DNA of 64,000 nt from Variovorax terrae (GTDB lineage: Bacteria; Pseudomonadota; Gammaproteobacteria; Burkholderiales; Burkholderiaceae_C). Shown here one piece after another: positions 27,021 to 36,378 of this stretch (its first letter is position 1; the number at the start of each line of letters is the position of its first letter). The DNA lies in assembly GCF_022809125.1 (NCBI RefSeq), contig NZ_JALGBI010000001.1, forward strand, positions 558,001 to 622,000. Reading direction: 5' to 3'. The translations under genes and the position numbers were made by a program. A model generated the notes under the pieces. That model had not been told where the DNA came from and searched no databases. It saw only the letters and a list, made by a program, of their open reading frames with translations.

Positions 27021-27024
27021 GCGT

Positions 27025-27069
27025 CATGTCCGCGTCGGGCGGTGATTGTTTGCTATCAAAAAAGTAGCA
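27025..27069 (-). repeat. Dispersed repeat, copy C
   Basis: On the minus strand: GCTACTTTTTTGATAGCAAA, then ACCGCCCGACGCGGACATG. It matches copies A and D in layout and lies just beyond the DUF1841 stop codon, between that gene and the terminator. Confidence 0.72.
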
Positions 27070-27085
27070 GCCCAGTCACCGAAAC

Positions 27086-27520
27086 TCAGTCGCTCGTGGC
27101 GCGGCGCTGGACGCAGTCGATGTAGGCTGCGCCGTCGGGCGGACGGCCGGCGCGCTGGCTCTCCCAGAGCATCTGCCCGAGGCAGTCCATGGTTTCGTGG
27201 TGCGCCTCGTGCAGCGAGTCGCGGCGGCGGCTGAGCAGCTCCACCGCCTGGCGGATGCCATGCGGCTGGTCGATCGAGCATTGCTCGCTGATCGACAGGT
27301 GCATCGACAGGTGCAGGAACGGGTTGGTGCGGCCGGCTTCGGCCTCGTAGACCCGGGCCACGGCCGCTTCTTCGTCGGCCAGCTCGGCATGGTATTCGGG
27401 GTGCTCGTCGATCCACTGGCTTGCTATGATTTCGATAGCTTCCAGGGCTTGTCCCTGGCGGGCCTTGGCATAGACGGAGCAGAAAAACCGGCGAACGTCG
27501 GCTTGCGAGGGGCTGAACAT
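27086..27520 (-). CDS. DUF1841 family protein
   Basis: Protein of 144 residues starting MFSPSQADVRRFFCSVY, typical of the DUF1841 family of proteobacterial cytosolic proteins with unknown function. Conserved features are HPEYHAEL, NPFLHLSMHLSISEQ and the His-rich HEAHHETMDCLGQMLWE. The frame is open to 27568, but the ATG at 27520 fits the family. A GCTAT(N)ATAGC repeat-like element (27420-27460) lies inside the coding region and encodes part of ALEAIEIIASQW. Confidence 0.85.
   Translation of the reverse strand: MFSPSQADVRRFFCSVYAKARQGQALEAIEIIASQWIDEHPEYHAELADEEAAVARVYEAEAGRTNPFLHLSMHLSISEQCSIDQPHGIRQAVELLSRRRDSLHEAHHETMDCLGQMLWESQRAGRPPDGAAYIDCVQRRATSD
27420..27460 (+). repeat. Repeat-like element within the DUF1841 gene (copy G)
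   Basis: TTGCTATGATTTCGATAGC is followed by a small hairpin CCAGGG-cttgt-CCCTGG. The first half matches the dyad of the dispersed repeats; the second half differs from the GACATCGGGC type. It is read in frame by the minus-strand gene. Confidence 0.5.
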
Positions 27521-27595
27521 GCCCGCAGGGTAGCACGGCATCATTTTCCGCCGCCGGCACGGGCTCATTCGGGGCGGGGGGCGGGCCGCCGCCGC

Positions 27596-28396
27596 TCAGC
27601 CGCGCTGCACGGCCAGCAGGCGCGAGATCGCCTGCGCGGCCTGCAGCAGGGCCGGCAGCATGCCCTCCTGCATGGCCTTGGCGCTGGTGCGGTTGGCCTG
27701 GCCCGAGATGTTGAGCGCGGCCACCACGCGCCCGCCACGGCCGGTGATGGGCGCAGCCATCGAGATCAGGCCCTCCTCCAGTTCCTGGTTCACCAGGCAC
27801 CAGCCCTGGCGGCGGGCCTGGGCGATGCGCGCCAGCAGCGCGTCGGCATCGGTCACGGTGTGGCGCGTCAGCGGCGCCGGGCGGGACGCGGCGAGGCGCT
27901 CGCGCAGCTCGCTTTCGGGCAGGGCGGCCAGCAGCACCCGCCCCATGGACGTGCAATAGGCCGGCAGGCGCGAGCCCACACCCAGGCTGATGCTCATGAT
28001 CTTGTGGGTGGGCACGCGCAGCACGTAGACGATGTCGGTGCCGTCCAGCACCGCGGCCGAGCACGACTCGCGCACCTGCTGCACCAGGCTTTCCATCACC
28101 GGCTCGGCCAGGTTCCAGATCGGCATGGACGACAGGTAGGCGAAGCCGAGGTCCAGGATGCGCGGCGTCAGCGAAAACAGCCGGCCGTCGCTCTCCACAT
28201 AGCCCAGCGCCTGCAGCGTGAGCAGGATGCGGCGCGCGCCCGCGCGCGTGAGGCCGCTGCGCGCGGCCACCTCGGTGAGCGTCTGCTGCGGCGCCTGGGC
28301 GCTGAAGGAGCGGATGACTTCCAGCCCGCGCGCGAACGACTGCACGTAGCTGTCGCCGGGGCGGGGCAGGGAGGCGGGCGGGGTAATGGTTGCCAT
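27596..28396 (-). CDS. IclR-family transcriptional regulator (PcaR/PcaU/PobR type)
   Basis: Regulator of 266 residues. An N-terminal winged helix-turn-helix (VQSFARGLEVIRSF, then TLTEVAARSGLTRAGARRIL) is followed by a GAF-like IclR ligand domain with YCTSMGRVLLA, GWCLVNQELEEGLISMAAPI and a terminal helix. It is divergent from pcaI, the standard position of PcaR/PcaU, so it most likely controls pcaIJF in response to beta-ketoadipate or a related acid. Three GAAC half-sites in the intergenic region support this. Confidence 0.9.
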   Translation of the reverse strand: MATITPPASLPRPGDSYVQSFARGLEVIRSFSAQAPQQTLTEVAARSGLTRAGARRILLTLQALGYVESDGRLFSLTPRILDLGFAYLSSMPIWNLAEPVMESLVQQVRESCSAAVLDGTDIVYVLRVPTHKIMSISLGVGSRLPAYCTSMGRVLLAALPESELRERLAASRPAPLTRHTVTDADALLARIAQARRQGWCLVNQELEEGLISMAAPITGRGGRVVAALNISGQANRTSAKAMQEGMLPALLQAAQAISRLLAVQRG

Positions 28397-28427
28397 GGCG
28401 GGGTGATTCTCTTAAAATTCATTATAA

Positions 28428-28457
28428 GAACAAATGTTCGTATATAGAACAAATTTC
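28428..28457. promoter_or_regulatory. Putative IclR (PcaR-like) operator, three half-sites
   Basis: GAACAAATGTTC (28428-28439, an inverted pair) is followed by a direct copy GAACAAAT at 28447, 19 bp downstream of the first. A palindrome plus a third repeat is the layout described for PcaU/PobR operators. The region also holds the divergent promoters. Confidence 0.6.
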
Positions 28458-28522
28458 AAGGCGTGGCCGATTCGGATGGAATGGCCCGAATCGGCAGCGC
28501 CTGTCTCCTGGAGAACGGTTTC

Positions 28523-29239
28523 ATGATCGACAAAATCGCCCATTCGGTGGCCGAGGCGCTGGCTGGCGTGAAGGATGGCGCCACCGTGCTGATCGGCGGC
28601 TTCGGCACCGCGGGCATTCCCAACGAACTGATCGACGGCCTGATTGAGCAGGGCGCGAAAGACCTCACGGTGGTCAACAACAACGCGGGCAATGCCGATG
28701 CCGGCCTGGCCGCGCTGCTCAAGACCGGGCGCGTGCGCAAGATCATCTGCAGCTTCCCGCGCCAGGCCGATTCGTGGGTGTTCGATGGGCTGTACCGCAG
28801 CGGCCGGCTCGAACTCGAACTCGTGCCCCAGGGCAACCTGGCCGAGCGCATCCGCGCCGCGGGGGCGGGCATCGGCGCCTTCTTCACGCCCACGGGCTTC
28901 GGCACCGAGCTCGCGAAGCACGCCGACGGCAGCCCCAAGGAAACGCGCGAGATCAACGGCCGCCACTACGTGCTGGAGCACCCGATCCACGGCGACGTGG
29001 CGCTGATCAAGGCCGAGTGCGGCGACCGCTGGGGCAACCTGAGCTACCGCATGGCCGCGCGCAACTTTGGCCCGGTGATGGCGACGGCCGCGAAGCAGAC
29101 CATTGCCACGGTGCATGAGATTGTCGCTCTCGGCGCGCTCGACCCCGAGGCCATCGTCACCCCCGGCATCTTCGTGAGCCGCATCGTCAAAATCGACCGC
29201 GTCGCCACCCAGGCCGGCGGTTTCAGGAAGGCCGCATGA
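28523..29239 (+). CDS. pcaI: 3-oxoadipate CoA-transferase subunit A
   Basis: Alpha subunit of succinyl-CoA:3-oxoadipate CoA-transferase, 238 residues, with the family motifs GGFGTAGIPNELI (CoA-binding region) and a GNLAERIRAAGAGIGAFFTP block. The enzyme activates 3-oxoadipate in the beta-ketoadipate pathway. The ATG at 28523 has a CTGGAGAA ribosome-binding site; the frame upstream to 28463 runs into the promoter. The last 4 bases overlap pcaJ. A short-chain 3-oxoacid (acetoacetate) CoA-transferase is the main alternative, but pcaF downstream and the IclR regulator favour PcaI. Confidence 0.92.
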   Translation: MIDKIAHSVAEALAGVKDGATVLIGGFGTAGIPNELIDGLIEQGAKDLTVVNNNAGNADAGLAALLKTGRVRKIICSFPRQADSWVFDGLYRSGRLELELVPQGNLAERIRAAGAGIGAFFTPTGFGTELAKHADGSPKETREINGRHYVLEHPIHGDVALIKAECGDRWGNLSYRMAARNFGPVMATAAKQTIATVHEIVALGALDPEAIVTPGIFVSRIVKIDRVATQAGGFRKAA

Positions 29240-29877
29240 GCTACCAGAAGAGAACCAAGGACCAGCTCGCCGCCCGCGTGGCGCGCGACATCCACGACGG
29301 CGCCTATGTCAACCTCGGCATCGGCATGCCCACCCTGGTGGCCAACCACCTGCCCGCCGGCACCGAGGTGGTGCTGCACAGCGAGAACGGCATCCTTGGC
29401 ATGGGGCCCGCGCCGGCCGAGGGGGCGGAAGACTACGACCTGATCAACGCCGGCAAGCAGCCCGTCACCCTGCTGCCCGGCGGCGCCTTTTTCCACCATG
29501 CCGACAGCTTCGCGATGATGCGCGGCGGCCACCTCGATATCTGCGTGCTGGGCGCCTTCCAGGTCTCGGCCACGGGCGACCTGGCCAACTGGCACACCGG
29601 CGAGAAGGATGCCATTCCCGCCGTGGGCGGCGCGATGGACCTGGCCCTGGGCGCCAAGCAGACCTGGGTAATGATGGACCTGCTGACCAAGAAGGGCGAG
29701 AGCAAGGTCGTGGCGCAGTGCGGCTACCCGCTGACCGGCATCGCCTGCGTCAAGCGCATCTACACCGATCTGGCCACCCTGGCCTGCACGCCGCAGGGCC
29801 TCAGGCTGATTGATACAGTCGATGGCCTGGCGCATGACGCGCTCGAACGGCTGATCGGCCTGCCGATCGCCCGCTGA
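29236..29877 (+). CDS. pcaJ: 3-oxoadipate CoA-transferase subunit B
   Basis: Beta subunit, 213 residues, carrying the catalytic Glu at E50 in HSENGILGMGP, the residue that forms the glutamyl-CoA thioester in this family. The N-terminal VARDIHDGAYVNLGIGMPTL is typical. The start overlaps the pcaI stop by 4 bases (ATGA), giving coupled synthesis of the two subunits. pcaF follows after 41 bp. Confidence 0.93.
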   Translation: MSYQKRTKDQLAARVARDIHDGAYVNLGIGMPTLVANHLPAGTEVVLHSENGILGMGPAPAEGAEDYDLINAGKQPVTLLPGGAFFHHADSFAMMRGGHLDICVLGAFQVSATGDLANWHTGEKDAIPAVGGAMDLALGAKQTWVMMDLLTKKGESKVVAQCGYPLTGIACVKRIYTDLATLACTPQGLRLIDTVDGLAHDALERLIGLPIAR

Positions 29878-29918
29878 CCGATTTTGCCGAACCACCAGGA
29901 ACCGACACAGGAACCGAC

Positions 29919-31121
<1,203 letters not shown>

Positions 31122-31191
31122 TTCCAGGGGGCCACGCCACCCCTCATCCCCGGCGCCTCGATGAGGGTGCACGCGGGCGAGCTCGCCGGGT

Positions 31192-32121
31192 TCAGAACGC
31201 CCCGAAACGCCCCGTCCACTTGCGCTCGTAGGCCATCTTCTCGAAGTGCTCGGCCATGAAGTCGATGAAGCTGCGCACCTTGGCCGAGAGGTGCTTGCGG
31301 CTGGGGTAGGCCAGGTTCACCGTCAGGCGCGGCAGGTCCCAGTCGTCGAGCACGGGCACCAGGCGGCCGGCCACGATGTCGTCGTAGAGGATGTAGGTGG
31401 GCTGCACCAGGATGCCCATGCCGTCCAGCGCCGCGGCGCGCAGGATCTGGCCGTCGTTGGACTCCAGCAGGCCCTTCACGTTGACCACCTGCGTCTGGCC
31501 CTCGCGCGTGAAGCGCAGCTCGTTCGGATTGTTGGCGTAGGTGTAGATCAGCAGCTTGTGGCGCGGCAGATCGTCCAGCGTCCTCGGAAACCCATGCTGC
31601 GCCAGGTAGCGCGGCGACGCCGCCAGGATGCGCCGGGTTTCGGCCAGGCGGCGGATCGTCACGTTCGAGTCGGGCTCGAACTCGCGCGTGCGGATGGCCA
31701 CGTCGATGTTGTTGTCGATGATGTCGAAGTAGCGGTTGGCCGCCTCCACGTGCACCGTCACGTTGGGGTAGCGCCGGGTGTATTCCCTGAGCAGCGGCGC
31801 GATGTGGTGCATCGAGAACGACAGCGAGGCCGTCACGCGCAGCATGCCAGTGGGGTTGAGCGCCGCGGCGTTGACGGTGGCCTCGGCGTCCTTCAGGTCG
31901 GCCAGGATGGTCCTGGCGCGGCTGAAGAATTCCTGGCCGGTGTCGGTGAGGTACAGGCGGCGCGTGTTGCGCTCCACCAGCCGTACGCCCAGGCGCTGCT
32001 CCAGGGCCGAGAGGTGGCGGCTGGCGGCGGCATTGGACAGGCCCAGCGCCTCGGCGGCGCGGCTCAGGCTGCCGGTCTCGGCCACCTGCACGAACAGCTC
32101 GATTTCAGTCCAGCGATCCAA
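31192..32121 (-). CDS. LysR-family transcriptional regulator of the hydroxyquinol operon
   Basis: LTTR of 309 residues. The N-terminal helix-turn-helix spans about residues 5-62 (FVQVAETGSLSRAAEALGLS), followed by an effector domain of two alpha/beta lobes. The start codon is TTG at 32121 with an AGGAG ribosome-binding site 8 bases upstream; DRWTEIELFVQV is a typical LTTR beginning. It is divergent from the hydroxyquinol dioxygenase operon across 170 bp, so it is the likely activator. The intergenic region contains TTGCG-N12-CGCAA (32216-32237) and a perfect AGGCCGCGGCCT palindrome (32239-32250) as candidate sites. The inducer is unknown. Confidence 0.9.
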   Translation of the reverse strand: MDRWTEIELFVQVAETGSLSRAAEALGLSNAAASRHLSALEQRLGVRLVERNTRRLYLTDTGQEFFSRARTILADLKDAEATVNAAALNPTGMLRVTASLSFSMHHIAPLLREYTRRYPNVTVHVEAANRYFDIIDNNIDVAIRTREFEPDSNVTIRRLAETRRILAASPRYLAQHGFPRTLDDLPRHKLLIYTYANNPNELRFTREGQTQVVNVKGLLESNDGQILRAAALDGMGILVQPTYILYDDIVAGRLVPVLDDWDLPRLTVNLAYPSRKHLSAKVRSFIDFMAEHFEKMAYERKWTGRFGAF

Positions 32122-32291
32122 CCCGGGTCTCCTGTCGTTGTGTGTCGGCGCCTGCGCGCTCTCCGCATTGTGGCGGCGCGGGCCGGGCCTGTGTTCCGCT
32201 GCGCGAAAAAGTCATTTGCGCTGCAGGCCTTTCGCAAGAGGCCGCGGCCTTCTACAGTCGCCTGCACCTACCCACCCCGCCGGAGACCTCA

Positions 32292-33125
32292 GTGCGCAAT
32301 CTCAACCAGGACACCATCACCCAGGCCGTGATCGCCCGGTTCGCCAACACGCCCGATCCGCGCCTGAAGGAGATCATGACCAGCCTGGTGCAGCACCTGC
32401 ACGCCTTCGCGCGCGAGGTCCGGCTGACCGAGGAGGAGTGGTCCCAGGGCATCGGGTTTCTCACCGCCACCGGCCAGAAGTGCGACGACAAGCGCCAGGA
32501 GTTCATCCTGCTCTCCGACACGCTGGGCCTGTCCATGCTCACCGTGGCCATGAACAACGACAAGCCCCAGGGCTGCACCGAGGCCACGGTGTTCGGGCCG
32601 TTCCACGTGGCGGGCGCGCCGCACTACGAGCATGGCGACGACGTGGCCAATGGCGCCAAGGGCGAGCCCTGCCTGGTGCACGGCCGGGTGCTGGGCCTGG
32701 ACGGCCGGCCGGTGGCCGGCGCCACCATCGAAGTCTGGCAGGCCGATGCCGACGGTCACTACGACGTGCAGTACCAGGGGCTGGAGCAGCACCGCGCGCG
32801 CGGCGTGCTCGAGTCCGGCGCGGACGGCGGCTTCCACTTCCGGACCATCGTGGCCGAGGCCTACCCGATCCCCACCGACGGGCCGGTCGGCGAGATGCTG
32901 CGCGCCACCGCGCGCCATCCGTGGCGGCCCGCGCACCTGCATTTCATGATCAAGGCCGCCGGCTACGAAACGCTGGTCACCCATGTGTTCCGCGACGGCG
33001 GCCCCTACCTGGATTCCGACGCCGTGTTCGGCGTGCGCCAGTCGCTGGTGGCCGACTGGAAACCACTGGCGGATGGAAGCTACAGCCTCGATTTCGACTT
33101 TGTCCTTGCCCCTGAAAAAAACTGA
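32292..33125 (+). CDS. Hydroxyquinol 1,2-dioxygenase (intradiol ring-cleavage dioxygenase)
   Basis: Fe(III) enzyme of 277 residues predicted to open hydroxyquinol to maleylacetate. The iron ligands are visible with family spacing: Y157 (GHY), Y191 (AYPIPTDGPVG), H215 and H217 (RPAHLHF). The N-terminal helical domain, and VFGPFHVAGAPHYEHGDD around residue 100, are closer to hydroxyquinol than to catechol dioxygenases. The start is GTG 32292 with a GGAG ribosome-binding site. It heads an operon ending in maleylacetate reductase, which strongly supports the hydroxyquinol assignment; chlorinated hydroxyquinols are possible substrates. Confidence 0.9.
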   Translation: MRNLNQDTITQAVIARFANTPDPRLKEIMTSLVQHLHAFAREVRLTEEEWSQGIGFLTATGQKCDDKRQEFILLSDTLGLSMLTVAMNNDKPQGCTEATVFGPFHVAGAPHYEHGDDVANGAKGEPCLVHGRVLGLDGRPVAGATIEVWQADADGHYDVQYQGLEQHRARGVLESGADGGFHFRTIVAEAYPIPTDGPVGEMLRATARHPWRPAHLHFMIKAAGYETLVTHVFRDGGPYLDSDAVFGVRQSLVADWKPLADGSYSLDFDFVLAPEKN

Positions 33126-33135
33126 AGGAGACCTT

Positions 33136-34140
33136 TTGAACCCCTCTCATCCCACCCGGCGTGCGACGCCTTCCAGGCGCCGGCTGCTCGCCATTCCCGC
33201 GGCTGTGCTGGCGCTGGCCCTGCCGTTCGCGGCGGCCGCGCAGGCCTATCCCTCGCGGCCGATCAAGATCGTGGTGCCGTTCGCGGCCGGCGGCAGCACC
33301 GACGCCCTGGCCCGCATCGTCGGCCAGCAGCTGGCCGAGCGCATGAAGCAGCCCGTCACCATCGACAACCGGCCGGGCGCGGCCGGCGCCATCGGCGCCG
33401 ACGCCGTGGCCAAGTCGCCGCCCGACGGCTACACCCTGCTCATGGCCACCAGCAGCACGCATGCCGTGCTGCCGCACCTGCGGCCGCTGCCCTATGACGC
33501 GCTGCGCGATTTCACGCCGGTGGCCGAGATCGGTACCGCGCCCAATGTGCTGGTCGTGAGCCCCGCGCTCAACGTGACCACGCTGGCGCAGCTGGTGCAG
33601 CTCGAAAGAGCCAAGAGCGGCCGCATGTCCTTTTCCTCCAGCGGCAACGGCACCATCACCCACCTGATCGGCGAATCGTTCACGCAGATCGCGGGCTTCA
33701 AGGCCACGCACGTGCCCTACAAGACGGGCGTGCAGGCGCTCACCGACATCGGCAGCGGCCAGGTCGACTTCGCCTTCGACAGCATCGTCTGGACACTGCC
33801 GCAGTCCAAGGCCGGCAAGGTGCGTGCGCTCGCCATCACCAGCGCGAAGCGCTCGCCGCTGGCACCGGACCTGCCGACGGTGGCCGAGAGCGGTTTCCCG
33901 GGTTTCGAGGGCACGACCTGGTTCGGCTTCATGGGGCCCAAGGGCCTGCCCGCGGCCATCACGGCCGAGCTCAACCGGCAGATCGGGCAGATCCTGGCCG
34001 ACCCCGCCGTCCGCAAGCAGTTCGAAGGCCAGGGCGCGGAGCCGGGCGCCGGATCGGCGGACGATTTCTCCCGCATGGTGCGGGCCGACAGCGCGCGCTG
34101 GGCGAAAGTGATCGCCAGCGGCAACATCAAACTGGACTGA
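33136..34140 (+). CDS. Bug/TctC-family substrate-binding protein in the hydroxyquinol operon
   Basis: Periplasmic protein of 334 residues with TTG start at 33136, five bases after a perfect AAGGAG. The N-terminus contains SRRRLLAIPAAVLALAL, a Tat-like or strongly basic Sec signal, cleaved near AAAQA. Family motifs are YPSRPIKIVVPFAAGGSTD, DNRPGAAGAIG and SSGNGTITH. It lies 10 bp after the dioxygenase and 6 bp before the isocitrate-lyase-like gene, so it is a full operon member and may scavenge the aromatic or acid substrate. No TctAB proteins are nearby. Confidence 0.88.
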   Translation: MNPSHPTRRATPSRRRLLAIPAAVLALALPFAAAAQAYPSRPIKIVVPFAAGGSTDALARIVGQQLAERMKQPVTIDNRPGAAGAIGADAVAKSPPDGYTLLMATSSTHAVLPHLRPLPYDALRDFTPVAEIGTAPNVLVVSPALNVTTLAQLVQLERAKSGRMSFSSSGNGTITHLIGESFTQIAGFKATHVPYKTGVQALTDIGSGQVDFAFDSIVWTLPQSKAGKVRALAITSAKRSPLAPDLPTVAESGFPGFEGTTWFGFMGPKGLPAAITAELNRQIGQILADPAVRKQFEGQGAEPGAGSADDFSRMVRADSARWAKVIASGNIKLD

Positions 34141-34146
34141 CCCACG

Positions 34147-35049
34147 ATGCAGACTTCGACTTCTCCTCAGACTTTCCGCTCGCTGGTGGCGAGCGAGCGC
34201 CCGCTGGTGCTGCCGGGCGCGCACGACGCGCTGTCGGCCCTGCTCATCAAGCAGGCGGGCTTCAAGGCGTATTTCATCGGTGGCTTCCCGCTAGTGGGCG
34301 TGCGCTATGGTGTGCCGGACATCGGCCTGGTGGCGCTCGGCGAAATCTCGGCCGGCGTGCGCGACATCATGGCGGTGTCGGACCTGCCCGCGCTGGTGGA
34401 CGTGGACAACGGCTACGGCGACGTGAAGAACGTCATCTACTCGGTGCAGGCCTACGAGCGCATGGGCGCGCAGGCGCTGTTCTTCGAAGACCAGGTCTCG
34501 CCCAAGCGCTGCGGGCACATCGCGGGCAAGGAGCTGCTGTCCTGCGAGGACATGGAGGCGCGCATCCGCGCCGCCGCCGAGAACCGGCTGAACAAGGACA
34601 CCTTCATCATCGCGCGCACCGATGCGCGCGAGGTCTACAGCATGGACGAGGCGCTGCGGCGCGGCGAGCGCTATGCGCGCGCCGGCGCCGACGGCATCTT
34701 CATCGAGGCGCCCGAGTCGGTCGAGGAACTGGCCCGCGTGGGCGAGGCCTTGAAGGGCATTCCGCTCATGGCCAACATGCTCGAAGGCGGGCGCACGCCC
34801 ATCCTGCGGCCGGCGGAGCTGGAGGCGCTGGGCTTTCGCATCGTCATCTACGGCATCTCGCTGCTCATGCGCATCACGCGCACCATGCAGCTCGCCCTCG
34901 ACGACATCAAGAGCGGCGAGCTCAAGCTGGTCGGCACGGGCGTGGGCTTCGAGGAGTACAAACGCATCGTCGACTTCCCGCGCTGGGCCGCCCTGGAGGA
35001 CCGCTATGCGCCCGCCAGGAACGCCGACAAATCCAGGAGCACGCCATGA
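34147..35049 (+). CDS. Isocitrate lyase / PEP mutase family protein
   Basis: TIM-barrel enzyme of 300 residues in the ICL/PEPM superfamily. The signature loop KRCGH is near residue 122, metal-binding DVDNGYGD is near 96-103, and FFEDQ precedes the loop. Members cleave or rearrange C-C and C-P bonds of 2-substituted malates and oxaloacetate (2-methylisocitrate lyase, dimethylmalate lyase, oxaloacetate decarboxylase, carboxyphosphonoenolpyruvate mutase). The role in a hydroxyquinol operon is unknown; cleavage of a side-chain-derived acid is possible. It overlaps the next gene by 4 bases. Confidence 0.85.
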   Translation: MQTSTSPQTFRSLVASERPLVLPGAHDALSALLIKQAGFKAYFIGGFPLVGVRYGVPDIGLVALGEISAGVRDIMAVSDLPALVDVDNGYGDVKNVIYSVQAYERMGAQALFFEDQVSPKRCGHIAGKELLSCEDMEARIRAAAENRLNKDTFIIARTDAREVYSMDEALRRGERYARAGADGIFIEAPESVEELARVGEALKGIPLMANMLEGGRTPILRPAELEALGFRIVIYGISLLMRITRTMQLALDDIKSGELKLVGTGVGFEEYKRIVDFPRWAALEDRYAPARNADKSRSTP

Positions 35050-35351
35050 TCTACGCGCTGTATCTGGTCGACCGGCCGGATGGCGCCGAGCTGCGCCAGC
35101 GCGTGCGGCCTGCGCACAAGGACTACCTGGCGAAGATGGCCGGGCGCATCGCCTTCGCCGGCCCGCTCGTGGCCGACGACGGGCAGGCGATGGTGGGCAG
35201 CCTGCTGGCCATCGACTTCGAATCGCGCGAAGCCGCGCAGGCCTGGATCGCGGACGAGCCGTTCACCAAGGCCGGCCTGTATGCCTCCACGGCCGTCCAT
35301 GGCTTCGTGAACCTGTGGCCGCAGAAGGCGGGTTTTCCGCCTGCGCCCTGA
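35046..35351 (+). CDS. YCII-family protein
   Basis: Ferredoxin-like alpha/beta protein of 101 residues with the YCII pattern: LYLVDRPD, conserved H24 in RPAHKDYL, GPLVADDGQAMVGS with Asp candidates at 44-45, and the AQAWIADEPFTKAGLY block. In 2,4,5-trichlorophenoxyacetate degradation the YCII relative TftG dehydrochlorinates chlorohydroxyquinol using a His-Asp pair. Location in a hydroxyquinol operon suggests a related ring-product reaction. It overlaps the upstream gene by 4 bases. The function is inferred from family and context only. Confidence 0.82.
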   Translation: MIYALYLVDRPDGAELRQRVRPAHKDYLAKMAGRIAFAGPLVADDGQAMVGSLLAIDFESREAAQAWIADEPFTKAGLYASTAVHGFVNLWPQKAGFPPAP

Positions 35352-35375
35352 AGCGCAGGACCGGGGAGCACGGCC

Positions 35376-35693
35376 TTGATCGTCAAGCACATCGTCATGT
35401 GGAACGTGCGCGGCGGCTCGCCCGGCGAGCGCGAGCGCAACATCGCGCTGCTGCGGCAGAGCTTTAATGGCCTGCGCGGGCGCATCCCGGGCCTGCTGCA
35501 CCTGGAGCTGGGCGTGGACACGAGCGGCGTGGACTACGCCTGCGACGTGGTGCTGTATTCCGAATTCGACTCGCAGGCCGCGCTCGACGCCTACGCCACG
35601 CACCCCGAGCACCTGCGCGTGAAGCAGGTGCTGGGCGACCTGCGCGTGGCGCGCCACCAGGTCGATTACCCGGCTCCCGTTACCCTCTCTTGA
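35376..35693 (+). CDS. Dabb-domain (stress-responsive A/B barrel) protein
   Basis: Dimeric alpha/beta-barrel family protein of 105 residues. It begins IVKHIVMWNVRGGSPGER, the typical Dabb N-terminus with conserved His, and has FDSQAALDAYATHPEHLRV near the C-terminus. TTG at 35376, with GGGGAG 8 bases upstream, is the best start. Dabb proteins include olivetolic acid cyclase, so a role in aldol, cyclisation or isomerisation chemistry on ring compounds is conceivable but unproven. It lies 24 bp after the YCII gene. Confidence 0.82.
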   Translation: MIVKHIVMWNVRGGSPGERERNIALLRQSFNGLRGRIPGLLHLELGVDTSGVDYACDVVLYSEFDSQAALDAYATHPEHLRVKQVLGDLRVARHQVDYPAPVTLS

Positions 35694-35712
35694 ATCGACT
35701 TGAGGAGACACC

Positions 35713-36330
35713 ATGTCCGACACCCTGCACGATGAACTGCTGATCCGCCAGCTCGTGGAGCGCTGGGCCGTCTGGCGCGACGCCGGCGACTGGGCGCGCT
35801 TCGCCACCGTCTGGCACCCCGAGGGCGTGATGATGGCCACCTGGTTCCAGGGGCCGTTCGCGGAGTTCATCCGCGTCACGCAGGAAGGCTGGGCCAAGGG
35901 CGTGAGCATCCTGCACTTCCTGGGCGGCTCGGCCATCGAGGTGGCGGGCGAGCGCGCCATCGCCCAGACCAAGATGACGATCTCGCAGCGCGGCCTGGTC
36001 GAGGGTGACAACGGCCCGGTCCTGTGCGACGTGGTCTGCACCGGCCGCTTCTACGATTTCGTACAGAAGCACGAGGGCGAGTGGAAGCTGCTGCACCGCC
36101 AGCCGATCTACGAGAAGGACCGCATCGACCCGGTGGACCCGGCCGCCACGCTGAGCCTGGACGCGCGGGCCCTGGCCGCGTTCCCCGAAGGCTACCGGCA
36201 CCTGGCCTACATCCAGACGCGCATCGGCTACCAGGTCAAGCTCGACATGCCCATGCTCAAGGGGCCGGTGGTCGATGAGCTGTACCGCCGCGGCGCGCGC
36301 TGGCTGGCCGGCGGCGCGCTGGAGCGCTGA
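35713..36330 (+). CDS. SnoaL/NTF2-like protein
   Basis: Cone-fold protein of 205 residues. The N-terminal IRQLVERWAVWRDAGDWARFATVWHPEG is typical of SnoaL-like domains (scytalone dehydratase, LinA dehydrochlorinase, ring-hydroxylating dioxygenase small subunits). The C-terminal 60 residues (from DPVDPAATLSL) extend beyond the core fold. No partner large dioxygenase subunit is present. In this operon it may be a dehydratase or dehydrohalogenase acting before ring cleavage; that is inference. The ribosome-binding site is TGAGGAGA, 20 bp after the Dabb gene. Confidence 0.8.
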   Translation: MSDTLHDELLIRQLVERWAVWRDAGDWARFATVWHPEGVMMATWFQGPFAEFIRVTQEGWAKGVSILHFLGGSAIEVAGERAIAQTKMTISQRGLVEGDNGPVLCDVVCTGRFYDFVQKHEGEWKLLHRQPIYEKDRIDPVDPAATLSLDARALAAFPEGYRHLAYIQTRIGYQVKLDMPMLKGPVVDELYRRGARWLAGGALER

Positions 36331-36378
36331 GCGCCAAAGCGAACTCACTTTCCTTTTTATTGCCAGGAACCAAACCCC

